Part shown: in pieces, positions 50,347 to 60,990 of the stretch | Numbering within the stretch: position 1 is the stretch's first letter | Layout: each line of letters opens with the position of its first letter | Source of the DNA: Mesorhabditis belari | Lineage: Eukaryota > Nematoda > Chromadorea > Rhabditida > Rhabditidae | Assembly (NCBI GenBank): GCA_958450365.1 | Contig: CAUEEP010000932.1 | Coordinates: 2,058,501 to 2,122,500 of the forward strand | Direction: 5' to 3' | DNA length: 64,000 nucleotides | Made by a program: the position numbers and the translations under genes | Notes under the pieces: model-generated | Told to the model about the DNA's origin: nothing | What the model saw: only the letters and a program-made list of their open reading frames with translations | Database searches by the model: none

Positions 50347-51460
50347 GTGTCAATTCTCGAAGTGAAAAGTTGCTTTGTCTTTCAAAAAAGCAATGACGCC
50401 ATATGTATTTGTAATTTCACCATTTTCACCACCACTCGAGTCCGCTCTATTTTAAGTTTAGGAAAAGTATTATGACATGATAGCAAACAAAATAACAAAG
50501 ATTAGCATAGAATAGCGTAAAGTGGCATAAAGTTAACATCAAATTCAAAAACTAATTTGACTAGTCTTGCAATTCGAAGAGATTATTGATCAATCTTCCA
50601 AATTGAGGATTCAATAATAAAATGTTCTCAAAAGTTTTTCGAAACAGTTCCAATCGTTTTCCCCTACTGATAGGCGACCCCCCGGCGCGTTGACGTTCAA
50701 TTTGCGTGCGAATTGATGCTCAGAGACATTGAGATTGAGAATTGAAAGGAAAAGAGGAGAAAAGTGTAGATTCACCACTTACCATCACAGCAGTTCTTTC
50801 CCACTGAAGGGTGAGAAATAAAAGGGTAAACCATGACTCAAAACGGGCAGTTGCTTGAGCTTGAGAGCCATGAATTTGCCTGATGCAAAGTCAACTAGCT
50901 AACACCAAGAGTTTGGCATAAAACGTTTTCGCGCTTGTATTACTGTATCGCTCAATTCCGTAGTCTTATCTGATTTGGCTAAATTGATCCTGGAAGTATC
51001 TTTTCGCTCTCAAATTTAACGTCCTTTCAAAGCAGAAACCATACTAAAAACAATTTATCGACAAAAGAACAAGACAAAAATATTATAAAGCGCTATCAAA
51101 TTTTAACACTATTACAGTTGTGTACCTTATTTTTCTCAAGAAATGAGTGTGATCTACAGTCATCATATCAGAAATTGGGGAAGGTTTATCCAAAAATTCG
51201 GGGTTTCACTCACAGATTGACATCGTTCACAGACCAAATATCAATGTGGGGATTCGAAAAGCGATGGGAAAAACCGGGGAAACGGATACTGTACTTTAAA
51301 TTTCCATGAAGATATGCAAATCATTTCACATTTTAGCCACCGTATACTCCATAGGGTCAGATTACGGGAGTTCACTGTGTCATTAGCCCAAAAACTACGG
51401 TAATCAGGCGGGCGGCTAAAGGACACACCAACATCCCGCAATCTGGCTCAATTTGAATTA
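50347..51460. repeat. Dispersed repeat G (empty-site copy)
   Basis: About 1.1 kb shared with 58002-59050 (+) and in part with 63300-63900 (inverted). Landmarks: CACTCGAGTCCGCTCTATTT, CAACTAGCTAACACCAAGAG (about 50889), GAGTGTGATCTACAGTCATC. It lacks the 106-bp MITE found at 58466. No convincing coding frame. Confidence 0.6.
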
Positions 51461-52000
51461 CGTTGTAAAACCTTTTGGGTTACGGTAACTTTCCTTAGTA
51501 AAGACAACAGTATCCGTTACCGTTATTTACCGTTAACCGTCGCGGTTCGTATGTAGATTTGGCAGTTAAACGCAAATTTTCGTCTAAAGTAGCCAAAGTA
51601 CCGGAAAATCTTCAAATCTACCTAATAAACGCAAAAATTTAAAGCAATCGAGACAAAGCAAAGCTTTATATACGGATATAAAGTTTTATACGGATATAAA
51701 GTTCTGCAGCAAAATCAACCGACTACGTTAACTGTACCGAATTCTAGGACTATGCTAATCCGAAAAATTGAGACGAAAAGGACAACGGTATCTGTTTCCT
51801 TAAACAGTGGCCTGGATACAGTAGTAGCCCAGTCAGTGAATGAACAGTTGTAGCCAGAGTAAAAGATGTATGAGCCAAGTATACGTCAATTCTCTAAGTG
51901 AACACAGAAAAGCTGCCACCTCCCTCCCAGAAAAGCTGCCACCAATGAAATGAAACTAAGGGATTCAAGCGCGTGGTTCCATCAGGATTCGAATCTGAAA
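51461..52000. other. Non-coding interval with repeat C
   Basis: 51460-51690 has several ACGGTA/ACCGTTA-type motifs and nothing coding. 51690-51880 is a repeat C piece ending in the pack-element terminus. Confidence 0.4.
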
Positions 52001-52324
52001 GCTGTAAGTCGGATTTTGGCTTGTTTCGCTTGTAGAGTGACTTGTTTTTGACAGGTTTTTCTTTTCGATCGATAGTGTAAGATTTGACCGTATTGCAAGT
52101 TCACACTTTTTCAGGAAAGTTTGACGTGTTATACCAGCAGTGTAACAATTCATTTTATCGTATAGTATTTATTCGTCACATATTCGCCCTAAGAATCACA
52201 TTTTTTGTTCAGCAAATAAACTTTGTCAATCTAGGATGTCAAGGATCTAGATGTCAAATAGTAATCAGAAAAAGCTGAAATGAGAAACTTGAGAAAATCA
52301 GCCACATTTCATGAAATTATATGA
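52000..52324. repeat. F-box downstream module A (copy P)
   Basis: Minus-strand flank of copy P with the TATTTATTCGTCACATATTC landmark (AATAAA on the gene strand near 52168). Confidence 0.6.
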
Positions 52325-53353
52325 TCAAAACCAATTTGATGACCCATAAAAGAATTTCTCTAGAACAAACGCATGGCTTCTCAAGGTCATAATTCGATAC
52401 TGAAAAGCGTGTGGAGGCCGATGAAAAACGAGATCTCGATCCCCAACTACTTCCCTCTTAACAAGCGGAATGTAAGCCTGAAGGAAGATAGAAGTGAGTT
52501 GCTCGTATCTCAGATCCCTCGTCCTCATTTGATCCCCATGAAATTCAATGCGAAGATAAGCCTTGAAACGATTGCTCCTCACGAAGAATCTCACACAATC
52601 CACGAAATTCTCCCAATTATCGAGCCATAGCCATAACTCAACATTCTCTTTCATTAACAAAAGCTTCTCTTTGATAAGTTCAAAAGGAAGAAAATCCAAA
52701 TGGAGACACTCACAGAGCGCCCAGCGGTTTTCCATAAATCGCAGAACTTCACGATTAACGTCTCCAGAAACCTCACGATTGCCACGTTGAAAATGGATTG
52801 TCATCCTTTTGCACACTTGGATAGCATTATACATTGAGAGAAGCGAGCAAGTGACGCTTGAATCTCTATCGAATTCGAAGAATAGGTGTTCCAAAGGCTT
52901 TCTTTTATTGAGCGGCAAAAACTTCTGGTCATCAAATTTTGGGAAATTAAATCCTCTTTCAATACAGCGTATTTCCAAAAGCGCGAAATGTGCAAGCTTT
53001 CGAAAAAGTCGCCCGTGAAGGGGATTCACTCGCATCTTGCCCGTAACTTGTCCGTACCTATTCACGTCACTCCTGAAAGAAAGCGAAGAATCATCTTCCT
53101 GTGAGATACGGTCATGGAATATATGAATGTCAATCACACTTGCCACAATCCGCCTGTTGTCCTCATCTATTCTGGCGTCGAACAGCATCATTGCAACACG
53201 TTCGAGATTTGACGAGATTGGCCCGCAAAATAGGACGAATGAGCGCAGATCGTGATTCACTTTCAGCAATTGAAGTGCCTCAAACATCTTCAATTTATGC
53301 AGAATCCGTGTTTTGAGAAGCGACGGCAAAGAAGGGAAGCTTTGGAAAGTCAT
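52325..53353 (-). CDS. F-box protein, family copy P (intact)
   Basis: 342 codons from the ATG at 53353 (an in-frame ATG at 53374 adds seven residues). F-box at about 4-40 (FPSLPSLLKTRILHKL, then LLKVNHDLRSFV), GPISSNLERVAMMLFDARID, DRISQEDDSSLSF, LHGRLFRKLAHFALLEI, NKRKPLEHLFFEFDRDSSVT, EVSGDVNREVLRFMENRW, LPFELIKEKLLLMKENV, DNWENFVDCVRFFVRS and QAYIPLVKREVVG. It shares LERVAxMLFDARxxDEDN with copy K. The C terminus reads past the usual LEKFFY to add GSSNWF, so the normal stop is lost and the next one is used. Predicted SCF adaptor. Confidence 0.75.
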   Translation of the reverse strand: MTFQSFPSLPSLLKTRILHKLKMFEALQLLKVNHDLRSFVLFCGPISSNLERVAMMLFDARIDEDNRRIVASVIDIHIFHDRISQEDDSSLSFRSDVNRYGQVTGKMRVNPLHGRLFRKLAHFALLEIRCIERGFNFPKFDDQKFLPLNKRKPLEHLFFEFDRDSSVTCSLLSMYNAIQVCKRMTIHFQRGNREVSGDVNREVLRFMENRWALCECLHLDFLPFELIKEKLLLMKENVELWLWLDNWENFVDCVRFFVRSNRFKAYLRIEFHGDQMRTRDLRYEQLTSIFLQAYIPLVKREVVGDRDLVFHRPPHAFQYRIMTLRSHAFVLEKFFYGSSNWF

Positions 53354-53535
53354 CAATTTTTTTTTATTAGGCAAAAAGTTATTTATTTGGATGATTGGAG
53401 GACTAAAGGCGAGGAAAATGCCCGAAGCAAAGCAGCGCGAACGTAATTGGTGTCCTATTTTGCCTTCTCTTTAAAAATTCCAGGTCTGCTCTCAGAATCA
53501 ATAGGATTCGGCAAATCACGGGCACGTTTGTTAAT
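53354..53535. repeat. F-box upstream module B (copy P)
   Basis: GGATGATTGGAGGACTAAAG and the GGCGAGGAAAATGCCCGAAG block; close to the same segments at 300-360 and 55610-55715. Confidence 0.6.
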
Positions 53536-54130
53536 TTCAAAATTTGAAAAAATGAAACAAGGGAGTTAACATATATGAATGTAACAACATGAAGATTTTA
53601 AATGATCGACTGGGCCCTTACCCAAAGATCCATTTTGAACCGCAACTTCACGCTGGTCGTGAAGAACTTTCGACGATTCAGGTAAGTCAGATTAGGGCAA
53701 AATTTAAGCTAGTCCTGGAGAAAACCATCAAAGATTTGCAAATACTGAATTCAATTAATTGAATACTTTTTCCTTTGAGTGCTGAAATTCACTCCGATGT
53801 GGCCACATCAAGGCCTTCATCAAGACAGTTTTTCGAAGTCTTCTTGGAAAGCTAGTAGCTTTTGAGCAACATAGCATTTTGCCGATCCAATCAAATCTGC
53901 CACAATCAGATCTGTTCATAGCCGTCTTTCAAGTTTTTCTCAGCGGCAAACAGTTCAACGAGGCTTATGATTAGGAAATTGGATCTGGTACAATAATTTG
54001 TTAGAGTTTTAAAGCCAGAACATTTCTAACTCTAACTCTAACCCTAAAACCTGCTCCAGTCACCGTTGGAGCAATCAAAAAAGTTTCGTGTACTTGTCTC
54101 TCAGGTCAGATTTTCAACTCTTCGCTAATT
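53535..54130. repeat. Exon-like repeat and repeat F
   Basis: 53570-53700 (+) is the KIHFEPQ-type exon repeat, with a frameshift but with the CAG/GTAAGT donor kept at about 53690. 53800-54130 repeats 15040-15440 (AAGACAGTTTTTCGAAGTCT; TCTAACTCTAACTCTAACCC). Confidence 0.5.
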
Positions 54131-54559
54131 CCATAAATTGAATGAAATATGAACCTATTGGCTCGCAAAACCTAATTCATCAAGAATTTTGAACTTTCAC
54201 TTTCAATTCTTTTGACGAAAATGCCCAAAAGCCGATAGATGCCGAAGCTTAAAAGAAAAATTGAAAGAATTCTCCGATTCTTTTAGGTGCTATTTTTTGC
54301 TTTTAGGTGGATCAAAAGCCTCGAAATCAAGCCAAAAGCGACTTTTCAAGCAAGAATGAAAAGTATTTTTTTCGTGTACCAAAACGTGAAAATCTTTGTT
54401 TCAATGCAAGATTTCTGTCTGTACTGTCTTTGCATTTATTCTGATTTTCATTTCTGAAATTTTTTCCTTGTTTTTTTTGCGTTTGTTTTTACAATTGAAT
54501 TGTTGACATTTGAAATTAACCAAGGTACCCGTGATTTGCACACTCTTATTGTTTCTATC
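54131..54559. other. No gene recognised
   Basis: AT-rich; 54480-54560 matches the segment before copy O (GGTACCCGTGATTTG). Confidence 0.35.
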
Positions 54560-55109
54560 TTTTTGAGATAGAGGCGATTGGGATTGATTTATTATTTCTC
54601 AGTATACCACAAGAAGGTGACTTTCAACTTTCTTTCTTGAGCGACCTGAGTATGTACGCATCAGGTATGATCGTGCGAATTAGTCTACAAAAGCGTGGAA
54701 ATAATTTTTCCAGATGGCAATCGTGCCGTTTCTGCTGGTGACGTTAATCGTAAATTTCTGCAATTTATGGAGAATCGCTGGGCGCTCTGTGAGTTTCTCC
54801 GTTGAATTTCTCCCTTTTGACCTTATCCAAGAAAGTCTTTCGTTCATGAAAGAAAATGTTGAGCTGATGCGAGGAACAAACATTTCCATGCTTATCTTTG
54901 CATTAAACTCTTTGGGGATCGATTGAGGAGGGGGGTCTGGGATAGGAGCAACTTCTATCTTCCTTGAGACTCACATTCAGCTTGTTAAGCAGCAAGTAGT
55001 TGGGTGGCGAGATCACGAAAGACTCGTCTTTCATTGGCATCCACACGCTTTCTGCTATGAAATTAGTACCTTCAACGATTACTGTATACTAACGAAATTT
55101 AATCTTTGA
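54560..55109 (+). pseudogene. F-box family copy Q (heavily deleted)
   Basis: Starts in the middle of the family (FLSDLSMYASGMIVR), jumps after about 60 bases to FPDGNRAVSAGDVNRKFLQF and ENRWALCEFLR, meets a TGA, resumes with FDLIQESLSFMKENVEL, has lost the HDNWESF block, and ends ETHIQLVKQQV and HAFCYEISTFNDY. No F-box. At least three deletions and shifts. Confidence 0.75.
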
Positions 55110-55714
55110 TTGATCACCAAGTTGTGTAATTTCATGTTATGTTTCTCAATTTCTCAGGTTTTCCCTTTAAACCTTTGCTGATTCTCTTACGATTTAACAT
55201 CTAGATTAGGTAGTTCATTCGCTGCAAAATGTTTGCCTCCTTAAGAGATAAATGTGTTTATGTGTGACGAATAAATACTGTAGAATACAATGAAATGTTG
55301 CACTATTGGTATAATATATCAAACTCTCCTTAAAGAGAAAAAATAAAGGTCTTGGTGCGGCTAATTCTCAGCATATGACTCTGCTTCAATAGTCGAAAGT
55401 TATTCACGACCAGCGTGTAAGAAAAGTTGCGGTTCAAAATGGATCTTTGGGTAAGGGTCCCGTCGATCATTTAAAATCTTCATGTTGTTACATTCATATA
55501 TGTTAACTCCCTTGTTTCATTTTCTCAAATTTTGAAATTAACAAACGTGCCCGTGATTTGCCGACTCCTATTGATTCTGAGAGCAGATGAGAAATTTTCA
55601 GAGAGAAGGCAAAATATGACTCCAATTACGTTCGCGCCGCTTTGCCTCGGGCATTTTCCTCGCCTTCAGCCCTCCAATCATCCAAATACATAACTTTTGG
55701 CCCAATAAAAAAAA
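55110..55714. repeat. Module A, exon-like repeat and module B
   Basis: 55110-55335 module A of copy Q (GACGAATAAATACTGTAGAA). 55375-55530 (-) exon-like repeat with donor. 55560-55714 module B of copy R. Confidence 0.55.
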
Positions 55715-56728
55715 TTGATGACTTTCCAAAGCTTCCCTTCTTTGCCGTCTCTTTTCAAAACACGGATTCTGCATAAATTGAAGGTGTTTGAGGCGCTTCA
55801 ATTGCTGAAAGTGAATTACGATCTGCGCTCATTCGTTCTATTTCGCGGATCAATCCCGTCAAAACTCACACGTGTTGAGGTGCGGCTGTTTGACGCGCAA
55901 ATAGATGAGAACAACGGACGAATTGTGGCAAGTGCGATTGGCATTCATCTATTACATCACCATATCTCACAAGAAGTTAACATTTCTTTCTTGAGCGACC
56001 TGAGCATGTACGCACGAGGTGAGATCGTGCGAGTGAATCCCCTTCACGGGCGACTTTTTCGAAAGCTCGCACATTTAGCGAATTTGGAAATACAATGTTT
56101 TTATGGAAACAATACGAGTGCCCCAAAATTTGATGTCCAGAAGTTTTTGCCACTCAATAAGGCTTTGGAACACGTAGGCTTCGTATTCTATAGAGAGTCT
56201 AGCGTCAGTCTAGCGTGCTCGCTTCTCTCAATGTATAATTCAATCCAAGAGTGCAGAAGCGTTAGAATCACTCTTCCATATCGGAATCGTGATGTTTCTG
56301 GTGACGTTAATCGTGAAGCTCTGCGATTTATGGAAAATCGCTGGGCGCGCTGTGAGTGTCTCTCTTTGAACTTTCTTCCTTTTGGGCTTATCAAAGAAAA
56401 GCTTTTGTTAATGAAAGAAAATGTGCGGCTCACACTATGGCACGATAATTGGGAGGACTTCGTGGATTGTGTGAAATTCTTCGTGAGGAGCAGTCATTTC
56501 AATGCTCATCTTCACATTGAACTCTGTGCGGGTGAAGTGACAAGGGGGGATCCGAGATATGAGCAACTCACCTCTTTCTTCCTTCAGGCTTACATTCCGC
56601 TTGTTAAGAGGGAAGTATTTGGGGAGGGAGATCACGAAAGATTCGTCTTTCTTCGGCCTCCACAGGCTTTTCAGTATCGAATTACGGCCGTCAGCCATTC
56701 GTGTCACCTAGAGAAAGTCTTTTATTGA
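55715..56728 (+). CDS. F-box protein, family copy R (intact)
   Basis: 337 codons from an ATG pair (55715/55718). F-box at about 5-41 (FPSLPSLFKTRILHKL, then LLKVNYDLRSFV), then GSIPSKLTRVEVRLFDAQID, ENNGRIVAS, HHHISQEVNISFLSDLSMYA, LHGRLFRKLAHLANLEIQ, FYGNNTSAPKFDVQKFLPL, NKALEHVGFVFYRESSV, DVSGDVNREALRFMENRW, LPFGLIKEKLLLMKENV, HDNWEDFVDCVKFFVRS and QAYIPLVKREVFG, ending LEKVFY. It shares NKALEHVGFVFY and LHIELCAG with copy D. A four-residue insertion (SLAC) sits in the SSVTRSLL region. Predicted SCF adaptor; both modules flank it. Confidence 0.75.
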   Translation: MMTFQSFPSLPSLFKTRILHKLKVFEALQLLKVNYDLRSFVLFRGSIPSKLTRVEVRLFDAQIDENNGRIVASAIGIHLLHHHISQEVNISFLSDLSMYARGEIVRVNPLHGRLFRKLAHLANLEIQCFYGNNTSAPKFDVQKFLPLNKALEHVGFVFYRESSVSLACSLLSMYNSIQECRSVRITLPYRNRDVSGDVNREALRFMENRWARCECLSLNFLPFGLIKEKLLLMKENVRLTLWHDNWEDFVDCVKFFVRSSHFNAHLHIELCAGEVTRGDPRYEQLTSFFLQAYIPLVKREVFGEGDHERFVFLRPPQAFQYRITAVSHSCHLEKVFY

Positions 56729-57070
56729 TCATCAAATTGTTGATCATTGATCATATAATTTCATGAAATGTGTCTCATTTTCTCAAGTTTTTCATTTCAG
56801 TTTTTTCTGATTACTATTTGACATCTCGATCCTTCAGTTTATTCGCTGAACCAAAATGTGGTTCTTAGGGCGAATATGTGATGAATAAATACTATATAAT
56901 AAAATGAATTGTCAGACTACTGGTATAACACATCAAACTTTTCTGAAAAAGTGTGAACTTGCAATACAGTCAAATCTTACACTATCGATCGAAAAGAAAA
57001 ACCTTTCAAAAACAAGTCACTTTACAATCGAAACAAGCCAAAATCCGACTTACAGCTTTCAGAGTATTGT
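56729..57070. repeat. F-box downstream module A (copy R)
   Basis: TCTCATTTTCTCAAGTTTTTCATTT at 56765, ATGAATAAATACTATATAAT (AATAAA near 56884) and the distal block to 57060. Confidence 0.6.
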
Positions 57071-57364
57071 GTGAAATTTCACACAATCGTGGATTGTGTG
57101 AAATTCTTCGTGAGGAGCAATCGTTTCAATGCTTATCTTCACATTGAACTCCAAGAGGGTCAAGGGAGGAGGGGGGATCGGAGACATGACCAACTCACCT
57201 CTATCTTACTTCAGGCTCACATTCCGCTTGTTAAGAAGGAAGTATTTCGGGTGGGTTGGGACGAGATCCTTTACTTTCATCGCCCTCCACTCGCTTTTCA
57301 GTATCAATTTCACAAATTCACCACACAATTGAAAAAAGTTTTTTTTTTGATCACAGTTGTGTAA
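57071..57364 (+). pseudogene. F-box family C-terminal fragment, copy S
   Basis: In frame: VDCVKFFVRSNRFNAYLHIE, DQLTSILLQAHIPLVKKEVF and ILYFHRPPLAFQYQ. Nearly the same as the end of copy D but without its 12-G frameshift, which shows what the D frame should be. The first bases (57062-57090) are a short duplicated TGTGTGAAATTTC piece. Confidence 0.75.
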
Positions 57365-57597
57365 TTTCATGTTATTTTTCTCATTTTCTCAGGTTTTTCC
57401 TTTTAACCTTTGCTGATTATCTTACGATTTAACATCTAGATTAGGCAGTTTATTAGTTGCTAAATGTTTGCCTCCTTAAGAGATGAATGTGTTTATATGT
57501 GACGAATAAATACTGTAGAATAATTTTGGCTGAAATCTGGAAATGACAATGGTTTCTTTAGGTCTCTAACCCGGAAAAGTGATGGGTCAAATATTGG
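57365..57597. repeat. F-box downstream module A (copy S)
   Basis: CTTACGATTTAACATCTAGA and GACGAATAAATACTGTAGAA; joins the pack element PK2 through the distal block. Confidence 0.6.
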
Positions 57598-58001
57598 TAT
57601 ACTTGGCTCATACGTCTTTTAGTCTGGCTATAACTGTTCCTTCACTGACTGGGGTGCTGTAGCCAGATCACTGTTTAACGGAACAGCTCCTGTATTTCTT
57701 TCAGTCTCAATATCCCGTATTACCGTAGTCCTAAAATTCGTAACAGTTTATGGCCTGCGGACCCTAACTTTAAGAAGGGATCGAGAAGGAAAAATTCCTT
57801 CTTTATTTTAGACAAACTTTGCCACTCCATTGATGAGAAACCCGGGGACATCACACGCTTCACAAGTCGTCATTGATGTGCCGATGAGCTACGGCAATCT
57901 TCTATGACAGTGTCCTGGCTACAGAAAGTTCATTCACTCATTGCCCAGTCAGTGAATGAACAGTTGTAGCCGGACTATGAGCCAGATGTATGAGCCAAGT
58001 A
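57598..58001 (+). mobile_element. Pack-type element PK2 carrying an exon fragment
   Basis: Inverted ends TATACTTGGCTCATACGTCT (57598) and its counterpart ending AGCCAAGTA (58001). Inside (about 57803-57875) the captured exon with its TATTTTAG acceptor reads TNFATPLMRNPGTSHASQVV in the frame of the source gene. No transposase. It is the most complete of the three. Confidence 0.65.
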
Positions 58002-59050
58002 CGTGTCAATTCTCGAAGTGAAAAGTTGCTTTGTCGTTCAAAAAAGCAATGACGCCATATGCATGTGTAATTTCACCATTTTCACCACCACTCGAGTCCG
58101 CTCTATTTTAACTTTAAGAAAAGTATGACATGATAACAAACAAAATAACAAAGATTAGCGTAAAGTGGCATAAAATTAACATCAAATTCAAAAACTAATT
58201 TGACTAGTCTTGCAAGTCTAAGAGATTATTGATAGTGATAGGCGGCCCCGCAGCGCGTGGACGTTCAATTTGCGTGCGAATTGATGCTCGGAGACATTGA
58301 GATTGAGAATTGAAGGGAAAAAAGAAGAAAAGTGGAGATTCATCACCTACCATCACAACAATTCTCCCCCACTAAACAGTGAGGAACAAAAGGGTAAACC
58401 ACAACTCAAAACGGGCAGTTGCTTGAGCTTGAGAGCCATGAATTTGTTTGATGCAAAGTCAACTACCGTATTTACTCTATTAAAAGCCCGGGGCGTTTAT
58501 TTTTTCGATACCCCTCAAGGGGGGGGGGCGTTTATTAGAGGGGGGGGGGGCTTTTATTAGAGTAAATACGGTAGCTAACACCAAGAGTTTGGGACAAACG
58601 TTTTCGCGCTTGTATTACTGTATCACTAAATTCCGCTTTATCTGATTTGACTAAAGTGGTCCTGGAAGTATCTGTTCGCCCTCAAATTCAACGTCCTTTC
58701 AAATAAGCAGAAAACACAGTAAAAACAATTTATCGACAAAAAGAACAAGACAAAAATATTATAAACGGCTATCAAATTTTAACACTATTACAGTTGTGTA
58801 CCTTCTTTTTCTCAAGAAATGAGTGTGATCTACAGTTATCATATCAGAAATTGGGGAAGGCTCATCCAAAAATTCGGGATTTCACTCACAGATTGACATC
58901 GTTCACAGACCAAATATCAGTGTGGGGATTTGAAGCTGGGGAAGCGGATACTGTACTTTAAATTGCCATAAAGATATGCAAATCGTTTCACACTTAGGCT
59001 ACCGTATACTCCATTGAAGCGGATTACGGTAGTTCATTGTGCAAAAAATT
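58002..59050. repeat. Dispersed repeat G (filled-site copy)
   Basis: Matches 50347-51460 closely, interrupted by the 106-bp MITE. Near 58250 and 58300 small differences from the other copies. The end (58990-59050) again has TACGGT motifs. No gene. Confidence 0.6.
58466..58571. mobile_element. 106-bp MITE with TA target duplication, proven by an empty site
   Basis: CCGTATTTACTCTATTAAAA at the left and its complement at the right, flanked by TA (58464-58465; 58572-58573). The related copies at about 50885 and 63355 read straight through CAACTAGCTAACACC without it. The interior holds two G runs of 10 and 11. Confidence 0.9.
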
Positions 59051-59914
59051 GAGAAGAAAAACTTTCCGAGCAATAGTGGAGAGTATTTCTCCTCAATTTT
59101 TTGCATACCTCTTGGCCCATGTTTTGACACTAGCCGAGCTGCTTCTTTCAAGTTTTTCAACTTCAATTTCAACTTAGAGAAAAAAGTTACTGTTGGAATC
59201 TCTTTAAAATTTCGATTCAGATCATTCACGGTAATTGGAGCATTTTTATACCTGCAAATTAGGAGGGTAGGACGGTAGTTTGACCATGGTTTAAAGGGCA
59301 AACACAGGATTTTCTCGGCAAAAGTTCCCAAGTTACCGTCACCCTACACTCGCCCCGTCTATGAGTTACTCTGGATTACGGTGATTTTGGATTACGGTAA
59401 TCGGAGGATGCTTTTGAGTTAGAGCAGAGATTCGTCGAATCTCGGCGGCGCATGCTTTAGGGCGGATATCCGTTGGGTCACGGTGTGCCTTAGACCGGGA
59501 AACCCGAGTCAGAAATGTTTTAAAGCTCTAAAACTCGAACAAATCATTGTAGTTTTCAGAGTTTTGTCAAAAGTTTCAGAATAGAAAAGATGTTTTATTT
59601 CAATATCCCAATTCAAAAACGGTTTGCAACGGAAAATCGAGCTTTTCGAGGCTTGCACCCATAACTTCTTTAGGGTTAGAGATCTAAAAAAACCGTTCTG
59701 ACTTCAAGAATCTAGCCAGAATTTGTGAAAAAATTATTTAGGAGTAAGGAAATCAAGCGCTATTTATTTATTCGTCCCATATTCGCCCTAAAAAGCACAT
59801 TCTTTTTCAACCGATAAACTTTAAGGATCTAGATGTCAAGTAGTAATCAGAAAAGGCTGAAATGAGAGACTTGAGAAAGTGAGACATATATCATGAAATT
59901 GCACAACTTAACGA
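59050..59914. other. Non-coding interval, then module A of copy T
   Basis: 59040-59400 holds no supported gene (frames on both strands overlap without domains). 59560-59700 resembles the inner arm sequence of 18490-18650. 59700-59914 is module A of copy T. Confidence 0.4.
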
Positions 59915-60990
59915 TCAAAAAAAGTATTTCTCTAGAGTACAGCAACCCTTGTACATGTCAATTTCAAAGCAAAGGGCGTGTGGAGGCCGATGAAAGTAAA
60001 GGATCTCGTGATCCTCCCCAACTACTTCCTTCTTAACAAGCGGAATGTGAGCGTGGAGGAATATAGGAGTGAGTTCCTCGCTTCTCAGATTCCCCCTCCT
60101 CACGAGATCCCCATAGAATTTGATGCAAAGATAAGCATAGAAATGATTGCTCCTCACGAAGAATTTCACGCAATCCACGAAACTCTCCCAATTAAGCTGC
60201 AATAGTGTGAGCTCCACATTTTCTTTCATTAACGAAAGATTTTCTTGGATAAGGTCCAAAGGAAGAAATTGCAAACAGAGAGACTCACAGAGTGCCCAGC
60301 GATTCTCCATAAATCGCAGAACTTTACGATTAACGTCATCAGAAACCGCACGAGTGCCACGTGGAAAAGCGATTGACACGCTTTTGCACACTTGGATCGA
60401 ATTATACATTGAGAGAAGCGAGCGAGTCACGCCGGAGTCTCTATTGAATTCGAAGCCTACTTTTTCCAAAGGCTTTTCCTTATTGAGCGGCAAAAACTTC
60501 TGGACATCAAATCTTGGCAAATCAAAACCCTCTTCAATACAAGTGAGTTGCTCGTATCTCAAATGCCCCCTACTCAATCGATCCGCTCGGAAGTAAATGT
60601 CAAGATGAGCATTGAAACAAATGCTCCCCACGAAGAATTTCGCACAATCCACGAAACTCTCCCAATTATCGTGCCCTAGTCTGAGCCACACATTTTCTTC
60701 CATTAACGAAAAATGTTCTTCGATAAGGTCAAAAGGAAGAAATCGAAAATAGCAAACCTCAGAGAGCGCCCAGCGATTCTCCATAAATCGCAGTAACTCA
60801 CGATTAACCTCACCAGAGATGTGACGATTGCCATGTGGAAGAGTGATTTTCACGCTTTTGCACACTTGGATCGCATTATACATTGAGAGAAGCGAGCGAG
60901 TGACGCTTGAATCTCTATTGAATTCGAAGCGTGTTTCATTACGTGTTGCAAAGCCTTATTAAGCGTGCAATCGGCGAAATGTGCAAGCTT
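59915..60990 (-). pseudogene. F-box family copy T: in-frame chimera of two copies
   Basis: The 322-codon minus-strand frame (60883-59915) contains the C-terminal half of the family twice. First unit: MYNAIQVCKSVKITLPHGNR, NRELLRFMENRWALSE, HDNWESFVDCAKFFVGS and RYEQLT. At about 60541 it switches in frame to CIEEGFDLPRFDVQKFLPLN and proceeds through a full second C-terminal half to LEKYFF. Upstream (60990-60884) a shifted frame carries LAHFADCTLNKALQHV. No F-box remains. Unequal recombination between two copies explains the structure; conserved RYEQLT and CIE sequences mark the joint. Confidence 0.8.
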
